Source: Treponema sp. (lineage in GTDB: Bacteria > Spirochaetota > Spirochaetia > Treponematales > Treponemataceae). Taken from it: a DNA stretch of 50,378 nucleotides. Position numbers and translations under genes: made by a program. The DNA is taken from the NCBI GenBank assembly GCA_017534445.1, contig JAFXWC010000059.1, positions 1 through 50,378 on the forward strand. The letters run 5' to 3'. The notes beneath the pieces were generated by a model. The model did no database searches, had not been told where the DNA came from, and saw only the letters and a program-made list of their open reading frames with translations. Of this stretch, positions 1 through 9,100 are shown one piece after another (position 1 is the stretch's first letter; each line of letters opens with the position of its first letter).

Positions 1-518
1 TGGACAAGAGAATTTCTGCCTTTACAAAGGAACTCAAAGAAGATGAAGTTTCCTGCAGCAAAATAGAAAAATTCCTTTCCAAAAAATACGTGGGAAAATC
101 CGGTGCCGAAACTTTTGCCTACGTAATGCGCAATTCAAGCACCGCAGACTACGCCTACACATCAGCATCATTCGCAGAATATCCACTTTCAGGTTTTTAC
201 GCTGCCCTTGCGGTAGACATAAAGAACACTCTTACAAAAGACGACTTTGCAAAGAACTGCAAGATTGTAAAGCCCCAGCAGCTGGACGACGGTTCCTATT
301 CCGTAGAGCTTATAAACGGCAAAACAATCTACTACACGCTTTGGTCTCAGCAGGCAGAAGCAGAAGGTTCTTCCTGGTGCATAGACAGCATTGGCGAAGG
401 CAAGTATTCAGAAAGCAACGAGCTAAAGGAAAAACAAAAGGCCGAATCAAAAAAAGCAGAAAAAAAATCCCAGAATTCCAAAAAAGGAAATTCTAAAAAA
501 AAGCAAACAAAAAAATAA
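1..518 (+). CDS. Hypothetical protein, 3' part only (lysine-rich C-terminus)
   Basis: The reading frame is open from the window edge (first full codon at position 3) to a TAA at 516-518, so this is the C-terminal part of a gene that begins outside the window. A GTG at 90 could be mistaken for the start, but the frame continues upstream without a stop. The visible ~172 residues have a globular part rich in aromatic residues (FAYVMRNSS, YPLSGFYAAL, TIYYTLW, SSWCIDSIGEGKYS) and a very basic low-complexity tail of about 35 residues made almost only of K, S, E, N and Q. I do not recognise the family. The tail could bind nucleic acid or cell wall, but that is a guess. Confidence 0.7.
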   Translation, partial: DKRISAFTKELKEDEVSCSKIEKFLSKKYVGKSGAETFAYVMRNSSTADYAYTSASFAEYPLSGFYAALAVDIKNTLTKDDFAKNCKIVKPQQLDDGSYSVELINGKTIYYTLWSQQAEAEGSSWCIDSIGEGKYSESNELKEKQKAESKKAEKKSQNSKKGNSKKKQTKK

Positions 519-551
519 ATTCACCTGTCTCATTTCCAATATTTTTCTCTG

Positions 552-707
552 CAATTTATATGCATGCTCAAAAGAAAAAAATCTTTGGAAATGGGACGCA
601 GAAAAAAAGCAAGCCCATCTTTCCAAGATAAAAATGTAAAAGCCAAGTGCATATTTTCAAGAATTGTTATACAAAAAAAAGTATCAAGAAAGCACTGGAA
701 TGCAGGC
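552..707 (+). repeat. Direct repeat copy 1 (about 155 bp)
   Basis: This block matches 805-957 in the same orientation. The central ~68 bases, from the A-rich stretch at 602 through GAATTGTTAT at 661-670, are identical, and the flanks are diverged but alignable, both ending in AGCACTGGAATG followed by AGGC. No coding gene is credible here. Confidence 0.75.
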
Positions 708-804
708 ACACAACAGCAGCAACTGCGTTACGCCGTGCATGTAAAAAAGCATCTGCATTTGTATTATTTTCTTATGCAAAGCAATTGGAAATCAATTTTG
801 GGTA

Positions 805-957
805 CAATTTATATGTATGCTTGGAAGGAAAATCTTTGGAGGTGGAACGTAGGAAAAAAGCAAGCCCATCTTTCCAAGATAAAAATGTAAAAGCCAAGTG
901 CATATTTTCAAGAATTGTTATGAAAAAAATAAGCTAAGAAAGCACTGGAATGTAGGC
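805..957 (+). repeat. Direct repeat copy 2 (about 155 bp)
   Basis: Second copy of the block at 552-707, 253 bases downstream. Its 3' end runs into the palindromic element at 938-1068, so the direct repeat probably arose by duplication of an older palindromic element. The region 519-1088 between the first gene and the ffh promoter otherwise contains only these repeats. Confidence 0.75.
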
Positions 958-1068
958 GGGAAACGTGGCAAAAAAGCATTTGCGCGGAGCGAGCGTAGCG
1001 AGTCAGATACCTTGTATCCGCGCTCGGCTTTTTTGACGCGGTTCCTGCCGAGAATGGAAGTGCTTTCG
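938..1068. repeat. Long palindromic element, family P copy 1
   Basis: An imperfect inverted repeat with arms of about 50 bases. The left arm starts GAAAGCACT and runs through GGCAAAAAAGC and TTTGCGCGG; the right arm runs CCGCGCTCGGCTTTTTTGAC to GTGCTTTC. The centre contains GAGCGAGCGTAGCGAGT followed by the small palindrome GATACCTTGTATC. The same centre, in reverse orientation, is found at 36849-37021. The T run of the right arm could terminate transcription coming from upstream. Confidence 0.7.
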
Positions 1069-1088
1069 TGTTAGCATTTGCACTTGCC

Positions 1089-1117
1089 TTGTGTAATTTC
1101 CCCAGACATGCTATTAT
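1089..1117 (+). promoter_or_regulatory. Putative sigma70 promoter of ffh
   Basis: TTGTGT at 1089-1094 and TATTAT at 1112-1117 are separated by 17 bases and lie 39 bases upstream of the ffh start. The -35 box is weak, so the call is moderate. Confidence 0.45.
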
Positions 1118-1155
1118 TGAATAATTTCAGCAGTAATCATTTCAGGAGAAATTAG

Positions 1156-2589
1156 ATGTTAGAAAAATTAACCGGAACCTTCAGCGGCATTATCCGCACA
1201 CTAAGCGGAAAATCAAAAATCACAGAAAAAAATATAGAAGAAACCGTCGAACAAATTAAGATGGCACTTCTGGAGGCAGACGTAAACCTCCGCGTTGTAC
1301 GCCGCTTTGTAAACAGCACAATCGAAGAAGCCAAGGGCGAAAAAGTCCTAAAAGCAGTTGACCCCGGCCAGCAGTTCGTAAAAATCATCCACGACAAAAT
1401 CGTTGCCATGCTGGGCGACAAAAAAACAGACCTTGCACTAAAAGGCCCGGACACCCAGTCCGTAATCCTGCTTCTAGGTCTCCAGGGTGCAGGTAAAACA
1501 ACAGCCGCCCACAAACTTGCCGCAAAACTTAAGAAAGACGGCCGCCGCCCACTTCTTGCCGCATGTGACCTTATCCGTCCAGCCGCTATAGAACAGCTCT
1601 GCGTATTGGGCGAAAAAATCGATGTACCTGTCTACAAAGAAGACGGTGCAAAAGACGCAGTTAAAGTTGCAAAGAACGCAATCACCTACGCAAAGAAAAA
1701 CGGCTTGGACACAATCATCTTGGATACAGCAGGCCGCTTGCAAATAGACACAGACATGATGGCAGAACTCGTTGCCATTAAAAAAGCCTGCGACCCACAG
1801 GAAACAGTCCTCGTAGCAGACAGCATGACCGGTCAGAACGCGGTAGACATTGCAAAAAGCTTCGACGAGCAGCTTGGACTTACAGGCGTAATCCTTACCA
1901 AGTTCGACTCAGATGCACGTGGTGGTGCAGCCCTCTCACTCAAAAGCATTACCGACAAGCCAATCCTCTTCATCGGTACAGGCGAAAAAACAGAAGACTT
2001 TGAGCAGTTCCACCCGGACCGCATAGCAAGCCGCATTCTTGGCATGGGAGACGTTGTTTCTCTCGTAGAAAAAGCCCAGGAAACAATCGACGCAGAAGAA
2101 GCGCTCAAGATGCAAAAGAAGATGATGCGCAACGAGTTTACGCTTCAGGACATGCTTGACCAGCTGCAGTCGGTAAAGAAACTTGGAAACATGAGGCAGA
2201 TTCTAGACATGATGCCCGGCATTGGCGGACAAATAAGCGACGAACAGCTCAGCAAGGCAGACATAAAGCACCAGGAAGCCATCATCCAGAGCATGACAAA
2301 AAAGGAAAGGGCAAACCACCTTATAATTGGACCTGCCAGACGAAAGCGCATTGCAAAAGGCAGCGGCACTTCCGTCCAAGAAGTCAACAAGCTCATAAAG
2401 CAGTTTGAAAAGACCAAGCTCACCATGAAAAAGCTGGCACGCGGCCGCGGAGCACAGGCAAAAATGATGCAGCAAATGGGAGCCGCAATGGGTTCCGGAG
2501 GTATGGGCGGAATGCCAAGCATGGATGCCCTAAAAGGCATGGACTTGAACAAGCTAAAAGGCATGCTGCCCAAGGGATTCAAGTTCTAA
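1156..2589 (+). CDS. ffh: Signal recognition particle protein Ffh (SRP54)
   Basis: GTPase subunit of the signal recognition particle, which binds 4.5S RNA and signal sequences of nascent proteins and delivers ribosomes to FtsY at the inner membrane. The 477 residues contain an N-terminal helical bundle (1-85), the G domain with P-loop GLQGAGKTT (108-116), DTAGR (190-194) and TKFD (248-251) followed by DARGG, and a methionine-rich M domain from about 330 with the RNA-binding segment RRKRIAKGSGTSVQEVN. The C-terminus is rich in Met and Gly (GAAMGSGGMGGMPSMD), as usual. Length is normal. The ATG at 1156 is preceded by AGGAGA at 1144-1149. The gene stands alone, converging with uraA. Confidence 0.97.
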   Translation: MLEKLTGTFSGIIRTLSGKSKITEKNIEETVEQIKMALLEADVNLRVVRRFVNSTIEEAKGEKVLKAVDPGQQFVKIIHDKIVAMLGDKKTDLALKGPDTQSVILLLGLQGAGKTTAAHKLAAKLKKDGRRPLLAACDLIRPAAIEQLCVLGEKIDVPVYKEDGAKDAVKVAKNAITYAKKNGLDTIILDTAGRLQIDTDMMAELVAIKKACDPQETVLVADSMTGQNAVDIAKSFDEQLGLTGVILTKFDSDARGGAALSLKSITDKPILFIGTGEKTEDFEQFHPDRIASRILGMGDVVSLVEKAQETIDAEEALKMQKKMMRNEFTLQDMLDQLQSVKKLGNMRQILDMMPGIGGQISDEQLSKADIKHQEAIIQSMTKKERANHLIIGPARRKRIAKGSGTSVQEVNKLIKQFEKTKLTMKKLARGRGAQAKMMQQMGAAMGSGGMGGMPSMDALKGMDLNKLKGMLPKGFKF

Positions 2590-2620
2590 ATTTTCTTCTT
2601 GCGGCACTTTTTTTTGCAAA

Positions 2621-2705
2621 GGGCTTTCCGGGGTTCCGGGGGCCCAACCCCTCCATTGCTCCACTTCGTTCCGCAACGCTACGCGCCCCTCCAATCCCGG
2701 CCGTG
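2621..2705 (+). repeat. Family A intergenic repeat, short copy
   Basis: The block from GGGGTTCCGG through CCTCCATTGC to CAATCCCGG, between the convergent genes ffh and uraA, matches the 3' half of the longer family A copies (for example 41606-41682). It lacks the GGACGGTG/TCTACCATT 5' half. A local hairpin CGTT-CCGC-AACG lies where other copies carry other stems. GGGGTT...AACCCC (2630-2652) can also pair. Confidence 0.6.
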
Positions 2706-2710
2706 CTTTT

Positions 2711-4057
2711 TTATTCATCCTCCTGATTCTTTCCAGAAAGTATCAGGTTGGTCAGGATTCCCAGAATCAAAGCACAAGCAACAGTGCGGATTTCAACTGC
2801 ACCAAACTTTACAACCATTCCACCAACACCGGTAATAAAGATAACGCTTGCAACAAAGAGGTTGCGGTTCTTGCTAAGGTCTACAGACTGGAACATCTTA
2901 AATCCAGACACGGCAATGAATCCATACAAAGCAACACAGACACCACCCATAACGCAGCTTGGGATTGTCTCCAGGAATGCCACCAGAGGAGTCATAAGGC
3001 TAACAAGAATGCACAAGACAGAGCATCCCCAGATGGAAATTGTGGAAGCGTTCCTTGTAATTGCAACGCAACCAATAGACTCGCCGTAAGTGGTGTTAGG
3101 ACAACCGCCAAAGATAGAAGAAACAAATGTTCCAATACCGTCTCCCAAAAGCGTCCTTGTAAGACCAGGCTTCTCCAAAAGATTAACGCCAACAATAGAA
3201 GACAAGTTCTTGTGGTCGGCAAGATGCTCCGCAAACACTACAAATGCAACAGGAACATAAGCCGCAAAAATGGTCAGCAGGTAAGAAGGCGTAACACCCT
3301 TTAAGCCCTTAGCACCACCAAGCACGGCAGTAAATTTAGGAAGCGAAATATATCCCGACAATTTTGAAAAGTCAATATTCTTCAGCGCAGAATAATTTAT
3401 TACCACAAGCTCAGGATTTCCCGTTGCCTTTCCAATCAGGGCAAAAAAAGAAGCAAGCAAGTAACCCGCAATAATTCCCTGAATAAAGGGGATAAGTTTT
3501 CCTGTTGTCCTTCCGTATGTTGAACACAGCATGGTAACAACAAGAGTAAAGAGACCGCAGACAAGTGCAACATGAGGGCTTCCTCCCTCAACACTAGACT
3601 TCATCAAATCAGATATAGCGTTGCCAGAAAGAGAAAGACCAATGATTGCAACCGTAGGTCCAATGATTACCGGTGGCATAAGGCGGTCAATCCACTTTAC
3701 ACCGCAGAATTTTACAACAATGGCAATTATCACGTAAACCGTGCCCGCCATCAAGGCACCAATTATAAGACCCCAGTAGCCAATATAAACAGAAGCCGCA
3801 CCGCCAAAGGCAGAAAACATTGAACCTATAAATGCAAAGGAACTTCCCAAAAATACAGGGCTAGAGCTCTTTGTAAAAAGCAGGTAGACAAAGGTTCCCA
3901 CACCCGCGCCAAAGAGAGCCGCAGAAGCAGAAAGTCCGTTTCCAACAATTGCAGGAACAGCTATCGTTGCCGCCATAATTGCAAGAAGCTGCTGCAAGGC
4001 AAACAAAAATGTTTTGCCAAGCGTTGGCCTATCCTTAATTCCGTAAATCAATTCCAT
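2711..4057 (-). CDS. uraA: Uracil permease (NCS2 family)
   Basis: Membrane symporter of the nucleobase/cation NCS2 family, predicted to take up uracil. The 448 residues are very hydrophobic with the expected multiple membrane segments and begin MELIYGIKDRP like other bacterial uracil permeases. Family signatures visible include QQLLAIMAATIAVP near the N-terminus, SSFAFIG, PPVIIGPTVAIIGLSL, and FGGCPNTTYGESIG in the region that forms the substrate site. An AGAGGAGA ribosome site precedes the ATG. It lies 27 bases downstream of the uracil phosphoribosyltransferase gene on the same strand, which supports uracil rather than xanthine as substrate. Confidence 0.93.
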   Translation of the reverse strand: MELIYGIKDRPTLGKTFLFALQQLLAIMAATIAVPAIVGNGLSASAALFGAGVGTFVYLLFTKSSSPVFLGSSFAFIGSMFSAFGGAASVYIGYWGLIIGALMAGTVYVIIAIVVKFCGVKWIDRLMPPVIIGPTVAIIGLSLSGNAISDLMKSSVEGGSPHVALVCGLFTLVVTMLCSTYGRTTGKLIPFIQGIIAGYLLASFFALIGKATGNPELVVINYSALKNIDFSKLSGYISLPKFTAVLGGAKGLKGVTPSYLLTIFAAYVPVAFVVFAEHLADHKNLSSIVGVNLLEKPGLTRTLLGDGIGTFVSSIFGGCPNTTYGESIGCVAITRNASTISIWGCSVLCILVSLMTPLVAFLETIPSCVMGGVCVALYGFIAVSGFKMFQSVDLSKNRNLFVASVIFITGVGGMVVKFGAVEIRTVACALILGILTNLILSGKNQEDE

Positions 4058-4084
4058 TATATTTCTCCTCTTTTAAAAATTTAC

Positions 4085-5116
4085 CTATCCCAATACTGTT
4101 TTTTCTATCTCGAACATCTGGCTGCGGTAAAGGCTGGAAATATTGTGCCCATAGTCAGCCAAAAGCTGAATTATGTTGCGCGGCTGGTCTTTTGCATCGC
4201 ATCCGTTAAGCCTGTCTCCCGCATCACCAAGCCCCGGCATTATGTAGGCCTTTTCGTTCATAACAGGGTCCATCCAAAGCGTATAGCAGGTAAGGTTTTC
4301 CAGCGCACGGGTTACGCGTATGGACCCCTTGAGCGTAGAAATAGTGTTAAAGAATGCAATGGAAGCAGGCCTTACACCTTGTTCCTGAAGGTATTTTACA
4401 ACTGTAAAAAGCGAACCGCCCGTAGCGTTCATGGGGTCTGCAAAAATCAAATCCTTGCCGTCCAACTGCTCCGGTTTAAAGAAGGACTTGTCCAGGTCAA
4501 GGATATATTCCATATCGCTTTCCTTCTTTGTGTCATTCCTGCTGATTTTAAAAAGCGCAAAAGGAGTAATGTATGAGTCAGAAGAAAATTCCTCAATCTC
4601 CTTGGAAACAATCATGCTGGGAAGAAGAGCACCCCTAAGCATTACGCACATAACCGTATTGCATATTTTATGGTCCACGTTGGGAATCTTGTGAACCGCG
4701 TAGTTTTGCACCGGAAAAGTAACAGGAGTCTTTACTATTATATGCCCGGTCTTGTCTGTCTTCTGATTTACGTATGCCATGCGGAAGAGCATTTCATAAG
4801 CCCTCTGGCTGTAGTACATGAATTCCTGGTGGTCAGTGTCCTCGCTGCGAAGCTTTGAAATAACACGGCTTGCCTCTGCCTGGGCCTGCGTGTCGGTCTC
4901 AAAAGAATACACCTTTATTCTGGGATGCTTCCTGCAAATTGAATGCATCTCATGCCCCATCCTGTCAAAACCCTCAACAATTTTCTCCTTATCAACAGGG
5001 TCAAAGGATTTCATCGTCTCCTTGAACATTTCATCAAGGCGCTTTAAGTCGGCATTGTCTTCATTCGTAAGATAGCCGTCCAAATCCTCGGCCTTGAGGA
5101 TTTTTTTGTTGCTCAT
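4085..5116 (-). CDS. upp: Uracil phosphoribosyltransferase with N-terminal extension
   Basis: Converts uracil and PRPP to UMP in pyrimidine salvage. The C-terminal ~210 residues carry the UPRTase signatures: [10 protein letters not shown] (about 158-167), the PRPP loop DPMNATGGS (227-235) and the uracil-binding [13 protein letters not shown] (293-305). Typical enzymes are about 208 residues; this one is 343, with an extra ~125 residues at the N-terminus (predicted helical, charged, no motif I recognise) and an acidic start ([23 protein letters not shown]). The ATG follows AAGGAGCGG, so the long form appears real. It is the first gene of an operon with uraA. Confidence 0.9.
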   Translation of the reverse strand: MSNKKILKAEDLDGYLTNEDNADLKRLDEMFKETMKSFDPVDKEKIVEGFDRMGHEMHSICRKHPRIKVYSFETDTQAQAEASRVISKLRSEDTDHQEFMYYSQRAYEMLFRMAYVNQKTDKTGHIIVKTPVTFPVQNYAVHKIPNVDHKICNTVMCVMLRGALLPSMIVSKEIEEFSSDSYITPFALFKISRNDTKKESDMEYILDLDKSFFKPEQLDGKDLIFADPMNATGGSLFTVVKYLQEQGVRPASIAFFNTISTLKGSIRVTRALENLTCYTLWMDPVMNEKAYIMPGLGDAGDRLNGCDAKDQPRNIIQLLADYGHNISSLYRSQMFEIEKTVLG

Positions 5117-5139
5117 GTCCGCTCCTTTTTCAATTCAGA

Positions 5140-5182
5140 TTGCCAATTATTCTATCATACCACGAATTCCCTCAATTGGCAA
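5140..5182 (-). promoter_or_regulatory. Promoter of upp-uraA with flanking inverted repeat
   Basis: On the minus strand TTGCCA (5182-5177) and TATGAT (5159-5154) are 17 bases apart and close upstream of upp. A perfect 9-base inverted repeat, TTGCCAATT at 5140-5148 and AATTGGCAA at 5174-5182, brackets the -10 box: one half covers the -35 box and the other lies near the expected transcription start (about 5147). This may be an operator. Confidence 0.6.
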
Positions 5183-5198
5183 ATATCAAAAGCAAGTC

Positions 5199-5227
5199 TT
5201 GAGCAAGTCTTACCATCGTGTTATGCT
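5199..5227 (+). promoter_or_regulatory. Putative promoter of the secreted protein gene at 5266
   Basis: TTGAGC (5199-5204) and TATGCT (5222-5227) with a 17-base spacer, 38 bases upstream of the ATG. It is divergent from the upp promoter. Confidence 0.5.
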
Positions 5228-5265
5228 TATAGAAAGCACATCAACACCCTTGGAGGACAGATTTT

Positions 5266-5988
5266 ATGAAAAAGATTGGACCATTTATTTTTGCAGCCAT
5301 ACTCATCTTGGGAACCTTGTCCCTGCACGCTCAGGATTTGCCCGCTTTTACCGACGGACAGGCCTTTGTTTTTGACGCAAACGCTGTTTCCGGCAAGGCA
5401 AAAGATGCCATAAAGACAAAAAATGTTTCCAGGGCAAAGAATTTTCAGGTCACGGTCTACGGATTCAAAAACGACCAATGGGACACCATAGCCACAGGCT
5501 TCCTCCGCGCCCCAGGCGACAGCGACTCCCTAAAGTGCAAAAAAAAGATAAAGACTTACCGCTACTTTGCAGTAAGAACGGACCCGGGCACAGACATAAC
5601 CTGCCATGTTTCAAAACACCACGATGACCTCTACATCCATTTCTTGGATTCAGCAAAACCTTCCGACAGCCGAGTGGATTCAGCCCAAGTTTTTGACACC
5701 TCAAAAATAAAGGGAAAATTCAAGGACAACATAAAGATTCTGGCAGAAACAAAACTCCAAGACCCCTGCCCATTCTTTATCTACGGCTGCAAAGAAGAAA
5801 ACGGCCGCTACGAGCTTTTAACCTGCCTTGCACTAAAGGACGGCTTTGACACAGACTCATCCGACGAATCCTATACAGGAAGCAAGCTAAACTCATACAA
5901 CTACATAAAAATCCTTCCGTCCCCGGAGAAAGAATTTAACTATTCCCTTTCCAAGAAGCACAACGACCTGATTATAAGCATCAGGTAG
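5266..5988 (+). CDS. Unknown secreted protein with two internal repeats
   Basis: I do not recognise the family. The 240 residues begin with a signal peptide (MKK, then a hydrophobic run, then LSLHAQ with probable cleavage after HAQ at about residue 22). The mature part is an internal duplication of ~105 residues. FVFDANAVSGKAKDAIK and YRYFAVRTD...SKHHDDLYIHF in the first half align with QVFDTSKIKGKFKDNIK and YNYIKILPS...SKKHNDLIISI in the second. The strand-like pattern and exported location suggest a periplasmic beta-rich protein. A GGAGGA ribosome site (5252-5257) fixes the start. It is monocistronic between upp and carB. Confidence 0.8.
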   Translation: MKKIGPFIFAAILILGTLSLHAQDLPAFTDGQAFVFDANAVSGKAKDAIKTKNVSRAKNFQVTVYGFKNDQWDTIATGFLRAPGDSDSLKCKKKIKTYRYFAVRTDPGTDITCHVSKHHDDLYIHFLDSAKPSDSRVDSAQVFDTSKIKGKFKDNIKILAETKLQDPCPFFIYGCKEENGRYELLTCLALKDGFDTDSSDESYTGSKLNSYNYIKILPSPEKEFNYSLSKKHNDLIISIR

Positions 5989-6005
5989 CAGACAGCTATC
6001 CGTCT

Positions 6006-6044
6006 AAAAAAAATGCCAGCCCCAACAAAAGTCAGAACTGGCAT
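6006..6044 (-). terminator. Rho-independent terminator of carB
   Basis: On the minus strand a stem ATGCCAG / CTGGCAT is followed at once by eight T. A second hairpin without a T run (GCACAAGG...CCTTGTGC, about 6097-6124) lies between it and the carB stop. Confidence 0.75.
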
Positions 6045-6138
6045 CACTATGATTTTAACCGCAACAAAGCTGTCGGTTTAGAAATTGATTTGACACGCAC
6101 AAGGGCTTAACAAAAACCTTGTGCCGTGCTCATAAAAA

Positions 6139-9100
6139 CTATTTAATCAGGCTATGGTATTCCTGCAAAGACTTAACTCCGCCTTCGCCACCATTACCAT
6201 TCTTAACAGCTTCTATGCCCTTAACAGCAGCAAGCGCTCCTGCAAGAGTGGTAATGTAGGGAACCTTGTACTTAAGACATGCCTTGCGGATAGTCTTGCG
6301 GTCCTCTGCATAGTTCCTCTGGGCACGTGGTGTGTTGATTACAAGGCAAACTTCCTTGTTCATTACCATGTCAATTACGTCCGGACGGCCACCGCCAATC
6401 TTGTTCACAATGCCGCACTTAATTCCGTTGGCGTTGTAGAAGTCGGCAGTTCCTTCCGTAGCAATAAGGGTAAAGCCCAAATCCTTAAGGGTCTTTCCAA
6501 TTGTAAGAACCTGTTCCTTAAGGCTTTCCTTGTTGCTAAGGCTTATAAGAACCTTCTTGTTCTCCCATGCAGCCGGTGCGTGCGGAAGTTCAGAACCAGC
6601 AGCCTCTTCTGCCTTATAGAATGCAAGCGGGAAGTTTTCTGCAAGACCAAGAACCTCACCAGTTGAGCGCATCTCAGGTCCAAGAATCGGGTCAACTCCA
6701 GGGAAGCGGTTCCAAGGCAATACGGCCTCTTTTGCTCCGTGGTACGGAATCACCTTGTCCTTAAGGCCGAGTGACTCAAGAGATTCGCCAAGCATCATGC
6801 GTGTTGCAAGGCGTGCCATCTGTGTGTCGCAAACTTTGCTAACAAGAGGAACAGTACGGGAAGCGCGGGGGTTTGCCTCAATCACATAAACCTTTCCGTC
6901 TTCAATTGCGTACTGCATGTTCATCAAACCGCAAACATGAAGGTTCTCTGCAATCTTCTTTGTGTATTCCTTAATAGTGTCCAGATTGTTCTGTGGAATG
7001 CTAACCGGAGGAATTACACAGGCAGAGTCACCAGAGTGAATACCTGCAAGCTCAACGTGCTCCATAACGGCAGGAATGTAAACATGCGTTGAATCAGCAA
7101 GAGCGTCAGCCTCACATTCAAGTGCATTCTTCAAGAAGCGGTCAATCAAGAGCGGGCGGTCTGGAGTTACGCCAACAGCCTTTTCAACATATTCCTTCAA
7201 AGTAGCTTCGTCATAGATTACTTCCATACCGCGTCCACCAAGAACGAATGAAGGACGGATCATAATCGGGTAGCCTATCTTGTCTGCGCAAGCCTTGGCC
7301 TCATTAAAGTCAATCGCCATTCCGCTTTCCGGCATTGGAATTTCAAGCTTTTCCATCATGTGGCGGAAGAGGTCACGGTCTTCTGCAATGTCAATTGAGT
7401 CAATTGAAGTACCAAGGATGTTCACGCCGTTTTCCTGAAGCTCGCGGGCAATGTTAAGCGGTGTCTGTCCGCCAAACTGAACGATAACACCAAATGGCTT
7501 TTCCTTCTCGTAAATCTGAAGAACGTCTTCTGTTGTAACAGGCTCAAAGTAAAGCTTGTCTGAAGTATCATAGTCAGTAGAAACAGTCTCCGGGTTGCAG
7601 TTTACGATGATTGTCTCGTAGCCCATTTCCTTAAGCTGCATGGCCGCATGACAGCAGCAGTAGTCAAACTCAATGCCCTGGCCAATTCTGTTCGGGCCAC
7701 CGCCAAGAATCATAATCTTCTTCTTGTTATCGCTTGCAACAGAAGTGTCCTTTTCTGCATTGTATGTTGAATAGTAGTAGTTTGCATTCTTAACGCCGCT
7801 AACAGGAACTGCAAGCCAAGCCTCGTGCACTCCAAGTTCCTTCCTGCGGTCGCGGATAGCCTTTTCGCTAACCTTAAGAATCTTTGACAAGTACTTGTCG
7901 CTAAAGCCGTCTTTCTTAGCCTGAATAAGAAGCTTGTCTTCCGGAACGCGTCCAGGATTCTTTAGCATTTCTTCTTCCAAATCAACAAGTTCCTTCATCT
8001 GCTCAAGGAAGTACTTCTTAACATAGGTAATCTCATGCAGCTTGTCCAAAGAAACGCCCTTGCGGATTGCCTCGTAAAGCTGGAAGTACCTTTCGCTAGA
8101 GGCAGTCTTAAGCATCTCACAAAGCTCATCAGCGCTCTTCCTGTTAAAATCCTTTGCAAAGCCCAAACCGCTGCGTCCGTTCTCCAAACCGCGTATGGCC
8201 TTCTGGAAGGTTTCCTTAAAGGTCTTTCCTATAGACATAACCTCGCCAACAGCCTTCATGGAAGTTCCAAGTGAATCTTCAACACCGCGGAACTTTTCAA
8301 ATGCCCAGCGTGCAAACTTAAGAACAACATAGTCCCCGTCCGGAGCTCCACCCGGAGTGTATTTTTCCAAAGTGCCGTCGCGCCAATACGGAATCTCGTC
8401 CAGAGTCATGCCAGAAGCAAGCTTTGCAGAAATCAAGGCAATCGGGAAGCCTGTAGCCTTAGAAGCAAGGGCAGAAGAGCGGGAAGTTCTCGGGTTAATT
8501 TCAATAATAACAACTTCGCCAGTCTTTGGATTGTGGGCAAACTGAACGTTTGTACCGCCAATAACGCCAATAGATTCAACAATCTTAAAGGCCATTGTCT
8601 TAAGGCGCTCCTCAAGCTCCTTGTCAATCGTCATAAATGGAGCTGAACAGAAAGAATCTCCCGTGTGAACGCCAACCGCATCAATGTTTTCTATAAAACA
8701 GATGGCAATCATCTGGTTCTTTGCATCACGGACAACTTCAACCTCAAGCTCTTCCCAGCCCAAAATTGACTGCTCAATAAGACACTGGTGAGTAATAGAA
8801 AGATCAAGACCGTTAGAAACAATAGTGCGAAGCTCTTCAACATTGTAGCAGAAGCCGCCTCCCTGACCGCCCATCGTGTAAGCAGGACGAACAACAATCG
8901 GGAATCCAATCTCGTTGGCAATCTTTTCCGCACCTTCAACGCTGTGGCAAATGTCGCTCTTTGGAGTTGCAATGCCAAGCTTCTGCATTGTCTCCTTAAA
9001 AATCTCACGGTCCTCGCCGCGCTCAATAGCGTCAAGATTTACGCCAATAACCTTAACTCCATACTTGTCAAGAATGCCAGCCTTGTTAAGCTCCATAGCC

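Noticed and set aside
564..937. Two overlapping plus-strand open frames of about 100 residues
   Set aside because: They lie on the duplicated repeat, repeat each other's peptide in different frames, lack ribosome sites and have a non-protein-like composition.
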